Shown: in pieces, positions 1-9,141 of the stretch | How positions within the stretch are numbered: the stretch's first letter is position 1 | Layout of the letters: each line of letters begins with the position of its first letter | DNA from: Paucibacter sp. KBW04 | GTDB lineage: Bacteria; Pseudomonadota; Gammaproteobacteria; Burkholderiales; Burkholderiaceae_C | Length of the DNA stretch: 64,000 nt | Assembly: GCF_003852425.1 (NCBI RefSeq) | Contig: NZ_QAJN01000008.1 | Location: 332,137 to 396,136 of the forward strand | Direction of reading: 5' to 3' | Made by a program: the position numbers and the translations under genes | Notes under the pieces: model-generated | Told to the model about the DNA's origin: nothing | Database searches by the model: none | The model's input: the letters and a program-made list of their open reading frames with translations, nothing else

Positions 1-18
1 TTCGAGTGGAGGAAGTGC

Positions 19-843
19 TTGCCGAAGCTGAAATCTTTTGGATTCAAGCCCGTGCTGGCCAAGAGCCTGGTCTTGCTCTTGTTGCTGCCGCTGGCTTGCT
101 GGGCCCAGGCCCAGTCTGCGGTCGAGCCAGACCAGGGCCAAGCTGCGCAAAGAACCTGGAAGATCTGCCTGGGTGAGGTCTCCATCCCGCCTTTTTTGAA
201 CGACGGCAGCGGCGCGCCGGGTCTGAGTGAGCAGCTGCTGCTGGACAGCGCCCGGCTGCTGGGCCTGCACCTGGAATTCCATCGCTTTCCCGGTCGGCGT
301 TGCCGCCTGCTGCTCAAGTCCGGCGAGATGCACGCCATGGCCATGGCACCCACGCCGGAAAACCTGGCGCAGTGGCAGTTCCCCCTGCACGACGGTGGGG
401 TGGACGCCGCCAAGCGGGTGGTGCGACTGAGTCTGGTGGGCATCAAGCGCAGTGACGCCGATTTTGATTGGGACGGCAAGACCTTGCAGGACCCGGCCTC
501 CCAGCTGCGCGTGGGCGGGGCGCTGGCCGGTCGCATGGTGGCCAGCGACATCCTGAAAAAGCTGGGCCTGAAGGTGGATGGCGAATCGCGTTCCACCCGC
601 CAGCTGATGTTGAAGTTGCAGGCGCGGCGCATCGATCTGGCGATCTTGTTCCGCGAGGAGTTGCCCGAGGCCTTGAGCGTGCCGGCCGCGGCCGGCTTGT
701 CCATGCTGTCCCGGCCCCTGCTCGCCACCGACATCTATCTGGTCTCACCCGTCGAGCTGCCGGCCGCACGCCAGGAGCAGCTGGAAGCCTTGTGGGAGCA
801 ATTGGCCAAGCGCCGCGAGCTCAGCCAGTACAAACCGCGCTAG
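19..843 (+). CDS. Periplasmic substrate-binding (SBP_bac_3-like) protein
   Basis: The 274-residue protein has a classic Sec signal peptide (basic N-terminus, leucine core at about residues 16-26, AQA cleavage near 31) followed by a sequence resembling the periplasmic solute-binding proteins of the SBP_bac_3 type. Burkholderiales carry many such stand-alone copies. The start is a TTG preceded by a strong GGAGGAAG ribosome site at positions 8-15, which decides it. No permease or ATPase lies next to it in the window, so it is probably an orphan sensor or solute-binding protein and the ligand cannot be read from sequence. It converges with the next gene, overlapping it by 4 bases. Confidence 0.75.
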   Translation: MPKLKSFGFKPVLAKSLVLLLLLPLACWAQAQSAVEPDQGQAAQRTWKICLGEVSIPPFLNDGSGAPGLSEQLLLDSARLLGLHLEFHRFPGRRCRLLLKSGEMHAMAMAPTPENLAQWQFPLHDGGVDAAKRVVRLSLVGIKRSDADFDWDGKTLQDPASQLRVGGALAGRMVASDILKKLGLKVDGESRSTRQLMLKLQARRIDLAILFREELPEALSVPAAAGLSMLSRPLLATDIYLVSPVELPAARQEQLEALWEQLAKRRELSQYKPR

Positions 844-1370
844 CCGGGCTGCGGCGACAGCACGATCTGGAACTCGCTCAGCAGTTCTGCAAAGGGGCGC
901 GCCTGGGGTGCCAGCAGGCCTTGCTGCAGGGCTTCGGCGGCCCACAACATGTCCAGGCTGTGGACCAGGCCCAGGCCCAGCTCGCTGGCGATGAAAAGTC
1001 GGTCCTGCTCGTCCAGAAAGCTGGCCCCGGCCGGGGTGGTGAGGCCGGTGTGGCTGCGCAGCAGACCGTCCTTCAGCCAGGACTCGTCCAGGCGCCAGAC
1101 CCAGGGGGCGGCCTCCAGCTGCAGATAGACGCGCTGCGGGCCGTTCTGGAAGAACCAGCAGCCGGCTTCGTCGCGGGCGTAATTGCGCTGGATGAACTCG
1201 CGCAGCTTCTCGTGCGTGACCCGGCTGCCCTTGAGCTGCGGAAAAGGTCCGGCGGCCTGGATGCGCTCGTCCCGCATATACCAATCGCCGCGCGCATCCA
1301 GCGCCAGCCAGCCGTAGCAATGCGGCACATTGGGCCATTTCTTCAGGGCGGCTTCGACGATGGCGTCCAT
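840..1370 (-). CDS. Conserved protein of unknown function (DUF2946-like)
   Basis: The 176-residue soluble protein has no signal peptide and no membrane segment. It is rich in Trp and acidic residues (for example WPNVPHCYGWLALDARGDWY near the N-terminus). It looks like a family widespread in Burkholderiales that is usually annotated as DUF2946 or hypothetical; that recollection is not certain. The gene reads leftward just downstream of an alpha/beta hydrolase gene, separated from it by 30 bp, and may be co-transcribed with it. Function unknown. Confidence 0.7.
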   Translation of the reverse strand: MDAIVEAALKKWPNVPHCYGWLALDARGDWYMRDERIQAAGPFPQLKGSRVTHEKLREFIQRNYARDEAGCWFFQNGPQRVYLQLEAAPWVWRLDESWLKDGLLRSHTGLTTPAGASFLDEQDRLFIASELGLGLVHSLDMLWAAEALQQGLLAPQARPFAELLSEFQIVLSPQPG

Positions 1371-1400
1371 GGGCGTGGGAGAGTGAAGAGAGAGAACAGT

Positions 1401-2369
1401 TCAGAGTGCCTGAGCCAGCCAGTCGCAGACCTGGCGCGGCATGGCAAACACATGGCCGGGCGGCCGGCCTTGCGGGAAGCCCACATGGCCGCCCTGGGCC
1501 GGTTGCCACAGTGTGACCCATCTGCCGGCCTCAGCCGCCGTGGGCAGGCAGACGGCAGGGACAAAAGGGTCATTCAGCGCATTCAGCAGCAGGGCGGGGA
1601 TACGGATCTGCTGCAGATGCGGCTTGGCCGAGGCGCGCTGCCAGTAGTCATCGGTGTCACGGAAGCCATGCAGCGGGGCGGTGAAAAGATTGTCGAACTC
1701 GTAGAGATCGCGCGCCGCGCGCAGGCGTTCGCCATCGAACAAGCCGGGGTGCTGGGCCAGCTTGCGCATGGCCTTGGGCAGCATGGAGCGCAAAAACATG
1801 CGGGTATAGACCTGGCGGTTGAAGCCCCGGCCGATGGCATGGCCCGAGGCGCTCAGGTCCACCGGCGAGCAGATGGCGCAGACCGAGCGGGCCGTGGCGG
1901 CAGCGCTCTCGCCCATCTCCTCGGCCCAGCGCAGCAAGGCATTGCCGCCCAGCGACACGCCGGCCGCCATCAAGGGGCCGGCATGGCCTGCTTTCAGGCG
2001 CGCCAGCATCCAGCCGATTTCTTCAAAATCGCCGGAATGATAGGCGCGCGGGGCCAGATTCAGCTCGCCCGAGCAACCGCGGAAATGCGGCATCGCAAAG
2101 GCCCAGCCGCGGGCGCGCGCCTGGTCGGCAAAGGCCTGCACATACTGGCTTTGCGAATTGCCCTCCAGGCCATGGAACAGCACCAACAGGGGCTGGCCGG
2201 GCAGGGTGGGGGCGTTCAGAAAATCAACGTCGACGAAGTCGCCGTCCGGCGTGTCCCAGCGCTCCCGCCGGAACTGCGGTGGCGGGCCTTGATGGCGTTT
2301 GGCGTAGAGGGCAGGCCAGATGGTCTGGGCGTGGCCGCCGGGCAGCCACCAGGGGGCGTGGTAATCCAT
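1401..2369 (-). CDS. YheT-family alpha/beta-fold hydrolase
   Basis: A 322-residue alpha/beta hydrolase of the YheT type. The N-terminus has the family signature WWLPGGHAQTIWPAL; an oxyanion HGLEGN segment follows at about residues 66-71. The nucleophile elbow is GVSLGG near residue 138, and a C-terminal GGHVGF supplies the likely catalytic His. Members act on unknown ester substrates in the cytoplasm. Length fits the family (320-345). It is the second gene of a leftward run (2838 to 840) with 10 bp to the upstream SnoaL-like gene, suggesting an operon. Confidence 0.85.
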   Translation of the reverse strand: MDYHAPWWLPGGHAQTIWPALYAKRHQGPPPQFRRERWDTPDGDFVDVDFLNAPTLPGQPLLVLFHGLEGNSQSQYVQAFADQARARGWAFAMPHFRGCSGELNLAPRAYHSGDFEEIGWMLARLKAGHAGPLMAAGVSLGGNALLRWAEEMGESAAATARSVCAICSPVDLSASGHAIGRGFNRQVYTRMFLRSMLPKAMRKLAQHPGLFDGERLRAARDLYEFDNLFTAPLHGFRDTDDYWQRASAKPHLQQIRIPALLLNALNDPFVPAVCLPTAAEAGRWVTLWQPAQGGHVGFPQGRPPGHVFAMPRQVCDWLAQAL

Positions 2370-2379
2370 CCGCCGTGAT

Positions 2380-2838
2380 TCAGTGCAGCACGGCCGGCTC
2401 TTCGATCACTTCTTGAATGTCGTGGGCCGTGCCGGGGCTGGCGTGATGCACGGCCAAGCGCCAGCCATAGCCGGTTTTCAGATAGACATTGGTGGCGATC
2501 ACCCAGGCGCTTTGCTTGGTTCCCGGGCCTTCCGGGCCCTCGACCTGCACCCGCTCCAGCACCTGGTGGATGGCGGTGTCACCGGTGTTGATGCGGCGCA
2601 CCCGCTCCGGTGTGACCGAGATGGCACCCTGCATGAACACCGTCTCGAAGGCGGCCCTTATCGCACCCCGGCCCACCACGCGCGGTCCGCCGGGATGGAC
2701 GCAGGAGATGTCCTCCTCGTCCGCCCAGACCTCCATCAACCGCTCAAGATCGGCGTGCTGCAGGGCTTCGTAGAACTGCTGCTCGGTGTCCTCGGGCGAG
2801 GCGAGCAGGGCGGCGGTCTGGGCTTTGGGGTTGTGCAT
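2380..2838 (-). CDS. SnoaL/NTF2-like small protein
   Basis: The 152-residue protein matches the nuclear transport factor 2/SnoaL-like fold used by many small enzymes and stress proteins of unknown substrate. Typical features are the start of the fold (QQFYEALQHADLERLMEVWA), the acidic ...EEDISCVHPGG... strand and the C-terminal WRLAVHHASP strand. No signal peptide. It lies 14 bp downstream of the zf-CHCC gene and 10 bp upstream of the YheT hydrolase gene, all leftward, so these genes probably share a transcript with ilvE. The specific reaction is unknown. Confidence 0.8.
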   Translation of the reverse strand: MHNPKAQTAALLASPEDTEQQFYEALQHADLERLMEVWADEEDISCVHPGGPRVVGRGAIRAAFETVFMQGAISVTPERVRRINTGDTAIHQVLERVQVEGPEGPGTKQSAWVIATNVYLKTGYGWRLAVHHASPGTAHDIQEVIEEPAVLH

Positions 2839-2852
2839 GGCGCCAGCAAAGT

Positions 2853-3059
2853 TCAGTGGTGGCTGTGCAGCACTTCACCGGCCTTCAGCTTGTACACCGT
2901 GCCGCAGTAAGGGCACTTGCCTTGGCCCTCGTGGCTGATGTCGATGAAGACCTTGGGATGGCTGCTCCACAGCGCCATCTTGGGATTGGGGCAAGCCACC
3001 ACGCCGGGGCCTTGCACATCGTGGGCGGTCACTTCAACAACAGACTTGGCGTCGCTCAT
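2853..3059 (-). CDS. Zinc-finger (zf-CHCC) domain protein
   Basis: A 68-residue protein consisting of one CHCC zinc-finger: a Cys in VACPNP, a His in SSHPKVF, and the pair CPYC near residues 51-54. This is the domain of the mitochondrial complex I subunit NDUFS6; the short proteobacterial versions are of uncertain role. It follows ilvE by 63 bp on the same strand, an arrangement I associate with many beta-proteobacteria. Metal binding is predicted from the conserved ligands; any respiratory link is inference. Confidence 0.85.
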   Translation of the reverse strand: MSDAKSVVEVTAHDVQGPGVVACPNPKMALWSSHPKVFIDISHEGQGKCPYCGTVYKLKAGEVLHSHH

Positions 3060-3122
3060 GGTCGGATTCTTTCAGGGTCAAACAGGAAAAATGGCGGGGG
3101 CGCTAGCAGGCGGGGCCGGGCT

Positions 3123-4058
3123 TTAAACCAGGCTCAGCCAGTGCGCGTATTTGGGGTTGCGGCCGTTCACGATGTCGAAGAAAGCGGCCTGGATTTTCTC
3201 GGTGATGGGGCCGCGTGTGCCCACATAGCCGTCGCGGCCCAGCTCGATGCGGTCCAGCTCGCGGATGGGCGTCACTTCGGCGGCGGTGCCGGTGAAGAAG
3301 GCCTCGTCGGCGATATAGACCTCATCGCGGGTGATGCGCTTTTCCACCAGCTGCAGGCCCAGGTCTTGGCAGATGTGGAAGATGGTGTTGCGGGTGATGC
3401 CGTTCAGGGCGCCGGCCGAGAGGTCGGGGGTGTAGACCACGCCGTTCTTGATGACGAAGAGGTTCTCGCCCGCGCCCTCGGAGACAAAGCCCGAGGCGTC
3501 CAGCAGCAAGGCCTCGTCATAGCCGTCTTCCGTGGCTTCCATATTGGCCAGGATGCTGTTGGTGTAGTTGCTGACCGCCTTGGCCTGCGTCATGGTGATG
3601 TTGACGTGGTGGCGGGTGTAGCTGCTGGTCTTGACGCGGATGCCGCGTTTCATGCCTTCTTCGCCCAGATAAGCACCCCAGGCCCAGGCGGCGACCATCA
3701 GATGGATGGTGTTGCCCTTGGGGCTGACGCCCAGCTTTTCGGAGCCAATCCAGGTCAGCGGGCGCAGATAGCAGCTCTCCAGCGCGTTCTCACGCACCAC
3801 CTGTTTTTGCGCTTCCTCGACTTGCTCCAGCGTGAAGGGGATCTTCATGCGCAGGATCTTGGCGCTGTTGAAGAGGCGCTCGGTGTGCTCGCGCAGGCGG
3901 AAGATGGCCGTGCCTTGGGCGGTTTTGTAGGCGCGCACGCCCTCGAAGGCGCCGCAGCCGTAATGCAAGGTGTGGCTGAGCACATGAACCTTGGCGTCCC
4001 GCCAGTCCACCAGCTGCCCGTCCATCCAAATTTTGCCGTCGCGGTCGTCCAAGCCCAT
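3123..4058 (-). CDS. ilvE: Branched-chain amino acid aminotransferase (class IV)
   Basis: This PLP enzyme transfers the amino group between glutamate and branched-chain 2-oxo acids, the last step of valine, leucine and isoleucine synthesis. It opens with the family pattern DGKIWMDGQLVDW and the LSHTLHYGCGAFEGVRAY block; the PLP lysine is K160 in MTQAKAVSNY. The ATG at 4058 is chosen because AAGGA lies 6 bases upstream and the 311-residue product has the usual length; the open frame extends to 4160 but that part does not resemble the family. Cytoplasmic, homohexameric in relatives. Confidence 0.93.
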   Translation of the reverse strand: MGLDDRDGKIWMDGQLVDWRDAKVHVLSHTLHYGCGAFEGVRAYKTAQGTAIFRLREHTERLFNSAKILRMKIPFTLEQVEEAQKQVVRENALESCYLRPLTWIGSEKLGVSPKGNTIHLMVAAWAWGAYLGEEGMKRGIRVKTSSYTRHHVNITMTQAKAVSNYTNSILANMEATEDGYDEALLLDASGFVSEGAGENLFVIKNGVVYTPDLSAGALNGITRNTIFHICQDLGLQLVEKRITRDEVYIADEAFFTGTAAEVTPIRELDRIELGRDGYVGTRGPITEKIQAAFFDIVNGRNPKYAHWLSLV

Positions 4059-4101
4059 GGGGAATCCTTGCTGCCTCACCCCATGCGGGGAAAGCCGAAT
4101 T

Positions 4102-5025
4102 CTACGGGGGGCCGCCTGCGCCCAACAAGGCGCGTGCACGCAGGCGCTCGCCGCCCTCAAAGCTTTGTTCGATCAAGGACTGGATCGCTTGCTGGCGCTG
4201 GATCTCGCTCAGCTGCTTGTCCTGGCGCAGGCGCTGGATCTGCGCCGCGGCGGCCTTGAGTCGGGCCTGCCAACGGGCTTGGGCGGCGTCCTCTTCCTGC
4301 AGACGGCTCAGGGCGGCGGCGTCCAGGCGGCTGCGGTCGATCAAGTCGGTCGCGGCGGTGGGCTTGCCGCCGGTCTCGGCCGAGGCCTGGATCAGGGTTG
4401 CGGCCTGGCTTTCCTCCTCGCCGTAGAAGGCGTGGGCCCAGGCCGGGCCGAGCAGGCGGCGCCGGGCTTCTTGCTGCTCGGTCAAGGCCGGCGCCAGCGT
4501 GCTCAGGTCTTGCGGATTGACCTTGTTGCGGAAACGGGTCTGCTGAAGCTGCAGGTAGCGCTGCCAGACCGTCATCACCCTCTCGGTATTGGCGGCCGAG
4601 AGTTCTTGGCCGGCCAGCTCGCGCAGATAGGCGCCGATTTCGTCCAGCTTGCGCTGGCCCTGCAGCTGCAGCAGATAGTCAAAGCGGCGGCGCAGGGCCA
4701 GGCTGGGCTGCAACTCGCCGTTGGCGACCAGACCCCAGCCGCCGTCCAGCTCGGTGCCTCGCAAGACGCTTTGCTGCTGCAGCCAATTTGTAAAGGCGCT
4801 GGGCGCTGGCGCGGTCGGCGAGGCTGGGGTGGCGCTTGCCATGGGCAAGGCTTGGGCGGGGCCTGCGCTGGGCTCAGGGGCAGTGTGGGTCCTGAGCTGC
4901 ACCGGCTCATAGTGAGCCTCGCTGGCCGGGCTCCACAGCCACAAGACGCCCAGCGAGGCCAAGCCCAGGGCCGTCAGGCCCAGGGTCAGAAGTCGGCGCG
5001 AGGGGGTTTGTGGCCGGACGCGCAT
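4102..5025 (-). CDS. lifO: Lipase-specific foldase (lipase chaperone LifO)
   Basis: An inner-membrane-anchored steric chaperone that folds the secreted lipase encoded just upstream. Residues ~12-31 form the single N-terminal membrane anchor, followed by a Pro/Ala-rich linker (about 36-75). The helical foldase domain begins near residue 78, with the family motif RRRFDYLL (around 118-125), and charged helices follow to the C-terminus. Length 307 is typical. It starts 4 bp after the lipase stop codon on the same strand, the canonical lipA-lifO operon of Pseudomonas and Burkholderia. Confidence 0.93.
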   Translation of the reverse strand: MRVRPQTPSRRLLTLGLTALGLASLGVLWLWSPASEAHYEPVQLRTHTAPEPSAGPAQALPMASATPASPTAPAPSAFTNWLQQQSVLRGTELDGGWGLVANGELQPSLALRRRFDYLLQLQGQRKLDEIGAYLRELAGQELSAANTERVMTVWQRYLQLQQTRFRNKVNPQDLSTLAPALTEQQEARRRLLGPAWAHAFYGEEESQAATLIQASAETGGKPTAATDLIDRSRLDAAALSRLQEEDAAQARWQARLKAAAAQIQRLRQDKQLSEIQRQQAIQSLIEQSFEGGERLRARALLGAGGPP

Positions 5026-5029
5026 GGCT

Positions 5030-5971
5030 TCAGAGCCCCATCAGCTTCAGGCGATTAGCCTGGGAACGGTAGAACTGCACTGGGTCCGGGGTGAACCAGC
5101 CGCGCAGGCCGAAGGCTTGGTTGACTTCGTCCAGATGGTTCCAGGGGTAGTCGTCGCGCAGCACCAGACCCCAATGGCTGGAGCAGCGGCTGACCAGGCC
5201 GTCATTGGCCTCGCCCAGGAAGACCGCACTGGTCAGGCCCAGAAAGCCGTCGGTCACATCCAGCAGATTGGTCACGGCCGCCGTGCCACCCACCGAGTAG
5301 TAGCGGATGCCATTGGCCACTTCCGGGCCTTGGCCGCAGGGCGAGGTCGGGGCGCCTTGCGGGAAGCTGGCGTTGAAGCTCTGCGCGCCTGCCGTGTTGA
5401 GCGAGCCCAAGGTGCCCATGGCGTTCTGCGGCAGGGTGGGGTTGCCCGAGATCCAGGAAATCGCCTGCCCCAGGGCGGTGGCGATGGAGGCGACCAAGCC
5501 GGTGCTGCCGGTCGCGCCCGTCACGTCGGCCACCACATCGGCCACCTTGCTGCCCTGGTGCGGAGTGCCCACCGTGGTGACCGAAGCCACCAGCTCCGGC
5601 GCCACCGCCGCCACATAGCGCGAGGTGGTGCCGCCTTGGCTGTGGCCGATCAGATTGAACTTGCTATAGCCGTAGGCGGCCTTGAGCTGGCGCAGCGTGG
5701 CCAGCAATTGCTCGCCCCGTTGCTCGTTGGAGTTGAAGGCCGAGACGGCCGGGGTGAAGACCACCGCACCGCTGGCGCGCAGGGTGTCGGGCACGCCGTA
5801 AAAGTAATTCACCGGGCCGATGGCGTCGAAGCCCGACATGCCGTGCACCAGCACGATGGGGTAGCGGGTCTGGGCATAGGTATCGGCGGCTTGGACGGCG
5901 CTGATTCCGCAAGCACTGGCCAGGGCGATTGCGGCCAGAGCGCCGCGCAGAACAAGAGAGGATGGCTTCAT
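5030..5971 (-). CDS. lipA: Secreted triacylglycerol lipase (family I, foldase-dependent)
   Basis: A 313-residue esterase/lipase with a Sec signal peptide (cleavage AVQA|AD near 29). The oxyanion region is IVLVHGMSGFD (39-49), the nucleophile elbow GHSQGG has Ser111, and the catalytic Asp lies in the NDGLVSRCSSHWG block near the calcium-site region. The catalytic His is in WNHLDEVNQ. These match subfamily I.1/I.2 lipases that leave by the type II system after folding by LifO. The ATG at 5971 gives a clean signal peptide; the frame is open to 6193, but that part is not signal-like. Confidence 0.93.
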   Translation of the reverse strand: MKPSSLVLRGALAAIALASACGISAVQAADTYAQTRYPIVLVHGMSGFDAIGPVNYFYGVPDTLRASGAVVFTPAVSAFNSNEQRGEQLLATLRQLKAAYGYSKFNLIGHSQGGTTSRYVAAVAPELVASVTTVGTPHQGSKVADVVADVTGATGSTGLVASIATALGQAISWISGNPTLPQNAMGTLGSLNTAGAQSFNASFPQGAPTSPCGQGPEVANGIRYYSVGGTAAVTNLLDVTDGFLGLTSAVFLGEANDGLVSRCSSHWGLVLRDDYPWNHLDEVNQAFGLRGWFTPDPVQFYRSQANRLKLMGL

Positions 5972-6197
5972 ATGTCTCGTCACCTTGCGTCGGGAATAGG
6001 GGGTACGCCCAGGGCCGACGCTGCCCAAAGCGTTGACGCATTGGGCGCGAACGATCGTGCTTTTTTGCAGCGTGAAAACCCGGGTGACGTCGCGTGAGCT
6101 GTGGCTTTCACGCGGCCTCGGACTAGGGGGTGAGCCTGGGCTCGTGTGCGAAAAATCACAGCCTGTCCCCTGCTTGCGCGACAGTGCTCGCAAGCCC

Positions 6198-6605
6198 TCA
6201 GTCGGGCTTGTTGCCGGCCTGCTCGACCTCGGCTTCCAGGCGCAGCAGACGCCAGCTCTCGACCTTGCCCTTGCTCACGATCACCTCCACGCGGGCGCCG
6301 CCGCTGTCTTGCCAACCAAAGGTTTCGGGCGCGCTGCCCAGCTTTTTGCCCAGGCTGCGGGTCATGGCGATCACCTCGGCCACCGGCATGCCGGCCTGCA
6401 ACTGGGCATTGAACATGACGGCGTTGTCCACCTGGCCCAGCGGGCCTTCCGAGGCCGCCTTCATCAAGCGCATCAGGCGAGAGAACTGTAAGAGCAGCCA
6501 GAACACCACCACCGTCAGGGCCAGGATCACACCCTTCCAGCCCCACAGGCCGCCGCCCACAAACATGGCGGCAATGGCCAAGATCCCACCGATCCAGGGG
6601 TTCAT
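6198..6605 (-). CDS. Small inner-membrane protein of unknown function
   Basis: The 135-residue protein has two adjacent hydrophobic segments at about residues 4-22 and 24-41, then a ~90-residue soluble part (GQVDNAVMFNAQLQAGM..., ending in charged helix). No family recognised. Its ATG overlaps the stop of the upstream monooxygenase-like gene by 4 bases (ATGA), so the two are probably translationally coupled. A membrane tether with a cytoplasmic sensor-like tail is the most that can be inferred. Confidence 0.7.
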   Translation of the reverse strand: MNPWIGGILAIAAMFVGGGLWGWKGVILALTVVVFWLLLQFSRLMRLMKAASEGPLGQVDNAVMFNAQLQAGMPVAEVIAMTRSLGKKLGSAPETFGWQDSGGARVEVIVSKGKVESWRLLRLEAEVEQAGNKPD

Positions 6606-7021
6606 GCCTTGACTCCTGCGTCCTTGGCAGCGGCCGCTGCTTGTGGGTCGGCCGGGCCATCGCTGCGCGTCCAGCCATAGGAGCGCTCTACCCGGGCCAC
6701 GCGCACGGCGTAGTGCTCATACCAATCGGCGCGGCCCTGATCGCGTGCCAGTTGATGCTCGGCATGGCGACGCCAGGCGGCAATATCGGCCTCGCTGCGC
6801 CAGTAGGACATGGTGATGCCCAGGCCGGTGGCGTCTCGCACGCTCTCGGCGCCGAGATAACCCGTTTGATCGGCGGCAAGTGCCACCATGCGCTCGGCCA
6901 TATCGCCATAGCCCGCGTCGCCGGAACGCCGCTGGCTGGTGAACATAACGGCGTAATACGGCGTCTCAAAAAGCGCCGCCAAACCGGCCGGCGGCTGCGA
7001 AAGATTTTTCTGTTTTGACAT
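6602..7021 (-). CDS. Antibiotic biosynthesis monooxygenase-like (ABM) protein
   Basis: A 139-residue dimeric ferredoxin-like fold protein of the ABM superfamily. The TPYYAVMFTSQR strand, the GYLGAESVRDATGLGITMSY segment and the WRSEADIAAWRRHAEHQLA helix are typical of the YqjZ-like group, which is often annotated as heme-degrading or quinol monooxygenase-like without proof. The ATG at 7021 (MSKQKN) is preferred over the open frame to 7138, which lacks family similarity. Divergent from the diguanylate cyclase gene at 7174, leaving a 152-bp shared promoter region. Confidence 0.78.
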   Translation of the reverse strand: MSKQKNLSQPPAGLAALFETPYYAVMFTSQRRSGDAGYGDMAERMVALAADQTGYLGAESVRDATGLGITMSYWRSEADIAAWRRHAEHQLARDQGRADWYEHYAVRVARVERSYGWTRSDGPADPQAAAAAKDAGVKA

Positions 7022-7173
7022 GGTCTTGGCGTATTCTTGCGGGCTTGCAGGAGTGCGTGAGCAGCGCCATTGTGCGCGGTTTACAGGGTTCGGCGCCAAG
7101 ACCGGGCCCTGCACAAACGCTTGGACCGACCCATTCAAGACGCGAGGGGGTTTGCGATGCGAGTGTTGGGGCC

Positions 7174-9141
7174 ATGAGTCGGGGCAAGTCCGATCTTGCC
7201 GCGCGTCTGAGCCGTTTCGGCTTGGCTGCTTGGCAGCCCGGTCGGCGCCTATCGCGCCTGCTGCCCTTGCTGGTCTTGTTGGCGGGCCTTGTTTTGACGC
7301 TGGGCTATTGGCGCTTTGAATGGCTGCACTCCCACGCCGCGCAGCGCCGCGCCTTCGAGAGCGAGATGCACGGCCTGGGCCAGCGCTTTCTTTTGCAGAT
7401 GAGCGCGCAGCGCCAGCTGATGCAAGGGGTGCAGGGCTTTTTGCTGGCCCACAGCCAGGCCGATGAGGCCGCTTTGCGGCGCTATATCCAGGCGCTGCCG
7501 CTGGACAGCGATTTCGCCGGCCTGCAAGGCTTGATGGTGGCGCGCAGCGGTCCGGCCACGGCCCATGCGCCGAGCTGGGTCCGAGTCGAGCAGATCGAGC
7601 CCGGCCACAGCCCCAGCCGCCGCGCCCAGGGCCTGGACTTGATGGCGGTGCCGGCCCTGCAAGACTTGCTGCTGCGTGCCCAGGACCGGGCGCGCCTGAC
7701 CTACTCTGGCCTGCTCGATCTGCAGACCCTGAAGCTGGGCACCGGCAAGGGCTATCTGCTGGCCCTGCCGGTCTGGTTTGCGGCGCCCAGCGCCGGCCGT
7801 CTGGATGGCGGGGCGGCCGAGCCTCCCGCCGCCTGGGTGCTGGCCGCGCTGAACAGCTCGGGCCTGCTGGCCGGCCTGTATGGCGAGATCCCGCCCGGCC
7901 TGGCCCTGTCTTTTTACGATGGTGAAGAGGCGAGCGATGCGCGCCTGTTGTTCCGTGGTTCCTCCCTGGCGGCCGGTGAGTCGCTGGCCGCGGCCCAGCA
8001 GAGCCAAGATAGGCGGCTCAATCTGGACGGTCAAAGCTGGACGCTGCGCCTGAGCGCCGGCTCTGAGTTTGCCGACCGCTTCGGTGCCAGCGAGCTGCGC
8101 GCCGTGCCCTGGGTCGGCGGGTTGTTGAGCGTGCTGCTGAGCCTGCTGGCTTGGTTGCTGCTGACCTCGCGCGATCGCGCCCAGCAACTGGCCGAACGCA
8201 TGACCAGTGCCTTGCGCGAGAGCGAGCAGCGCTGGGCTTTTGCCCTCGAAGGCGCGGGCGATGGGGTTTGGGAATGGGTTTTGAGCAGCGGCAGCATCCA
8301 TTGCTCCCTGCGCTGGAAGACCATCATGGGGCTGAACCCCGCCCAGCCCGAGCCGAATCTGAGCCTGCTCTGCGCCATGGTCCACCCGCAGGATCTGCCG
8401 CGGGTCAAGGCCGAGTTCCAGCAATGCCTGGACGGCCAGGCCAGCACCTTGGTCAGCGAGTACCGGGTGGCCGGCCCGCAGGGGCAGTGGAATTGGGTGC
8501 TCTCACGCGGCATGGTGGTGGAGCGGGACGAGCACCACGCGCCGCTGCGCATGATTGGCACGCTCTCGGACATCAACGCCCGCCGTCAGTCCGAGGAGCG
8601 GGTGCGCTTCATGGCCTTGCACGACCCGCTGACCGAGTTGGCCAACCGCGCACACTTTGACGAGCGCTTCCACTTCGCCCTGGCCAATGCGCGGCGTTAC
8701 AACGAGAGCTTGGGCTTGATCCTGCTGGACCTAGACCGCTTCAAACCCATCAACGACCAGCATGGCCACGCGGTGGGTGATCTGCTCTTGCAGACGGTGG
8801 CCAAGCGCATACGCAGCTCGGTGCGCGAGACCGATACCGTGGGCCGCATCGGTGGCGATGAGTTCGTGGTCTTGCTGACCGGGCCGGTGACGGCCGAGAC
8901 AGCCCAGCTGGTGCTGGAGAAGATCTTCAACCAGGTGGCCCTGCCCATGGAGCTTAACGGGGTCAAGCTGGAGATCACCTGCTCACTCGGCTTGGCGCTC
9001 TACCCGCAGGATGGGGCGGACGAGCTGAGCCTGAGCAAATGCGCGGACGACGCGATGTATCACAACAAGCGCGACGGCCGTCGCCTGATGTCGGCCCTGC
9101 CGCGCATGCAGAGCGGTTCAGGCTCACAGACCCCGGACTAA
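7174..9141 (+). CDS. Membrane diguanylate cyclase with CHASE and PAS domains
   Basis: The 655-residue protein is predicted to make cyclic di-GMP from two GTP. Order: TM helix ~28-47; periplasmic CHASE-type sensor (about 55-300, starting FESEMHGLGQRF); second TM (VPWVGGLLSVLLSLLAWLLL, ~310-330); PAS domain (SEQRWAFALEGAGDGVWEW onward); and a GGDEF domain. The active site GGDEF is intact at 560-564. An RETD inhibitory I-site sits exactly five residues before it (551-554), so product inhibition is likely. ATG 7174 is chosen because upstream in-frame sequence is low-complexity. The 3' end overlaps radA by 18 bp, convergent. Confidence 0.9.
   Translation: MSRGKSDLAARLSRFGLAAWQPGRRLSRLLPLLVLLAGLVLTLGYWRFEWLHSHAAQRRAFESEMHGLGQRFLLQMSAQRQLMQGVQGFLLAHSQADEAALRRYIQALPLDSDFAGLQGLMVARSGPATAHAPSWVRVEQIEPGHSPSRRAQGLDLMAVPALQDLLLRAQDRARLTYSGLLDLQTLKLGTGKGYLLALPVWFAAPSAGRLDGGAAEPPAAWVLAALNSSGLLAGLYGEIPPGLALSFYDGEEASDARLLFRGSSLAAGESLAAAQQSQDRRLNLDGQSWTLRLSAGSEFADRFGASELRAVPWVGGLLSVLLSLLAWLLLTSRDRAQQLAERMTSALRESEQRWAFALEGAGDGVWEWVLSSGSIHCSLRWKTIMGLNPAQPEPNLSLLCAMVHPQDLPRVKAEFQQCLDGQASTLVSEYRVAGPQGQWNWVLSRGMVVERDEHHAPLRMIGTLSDINARRQSEERVRFMALHDPLTELANRAHFDERFHFALANARRYNESLGLILLDLDRFKPINDQHGHAVGDLLLQTVAKRIRSSVRETDTVGRIGGDEFVVLLTGPVTAETAQLVLEKIFNQVALPMELNGVKLEITCSLGLALYPQDGADELSLSKCADDAMYHNKRDGRRLMSALPRMQSGSGSQTPD

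Noticed and set aside
468..2378. 636-codon plus-strand open frame across the YheT region
   Set aside because: It covers three minus-strand genes with family signatures and its own product has no recognisable domain.
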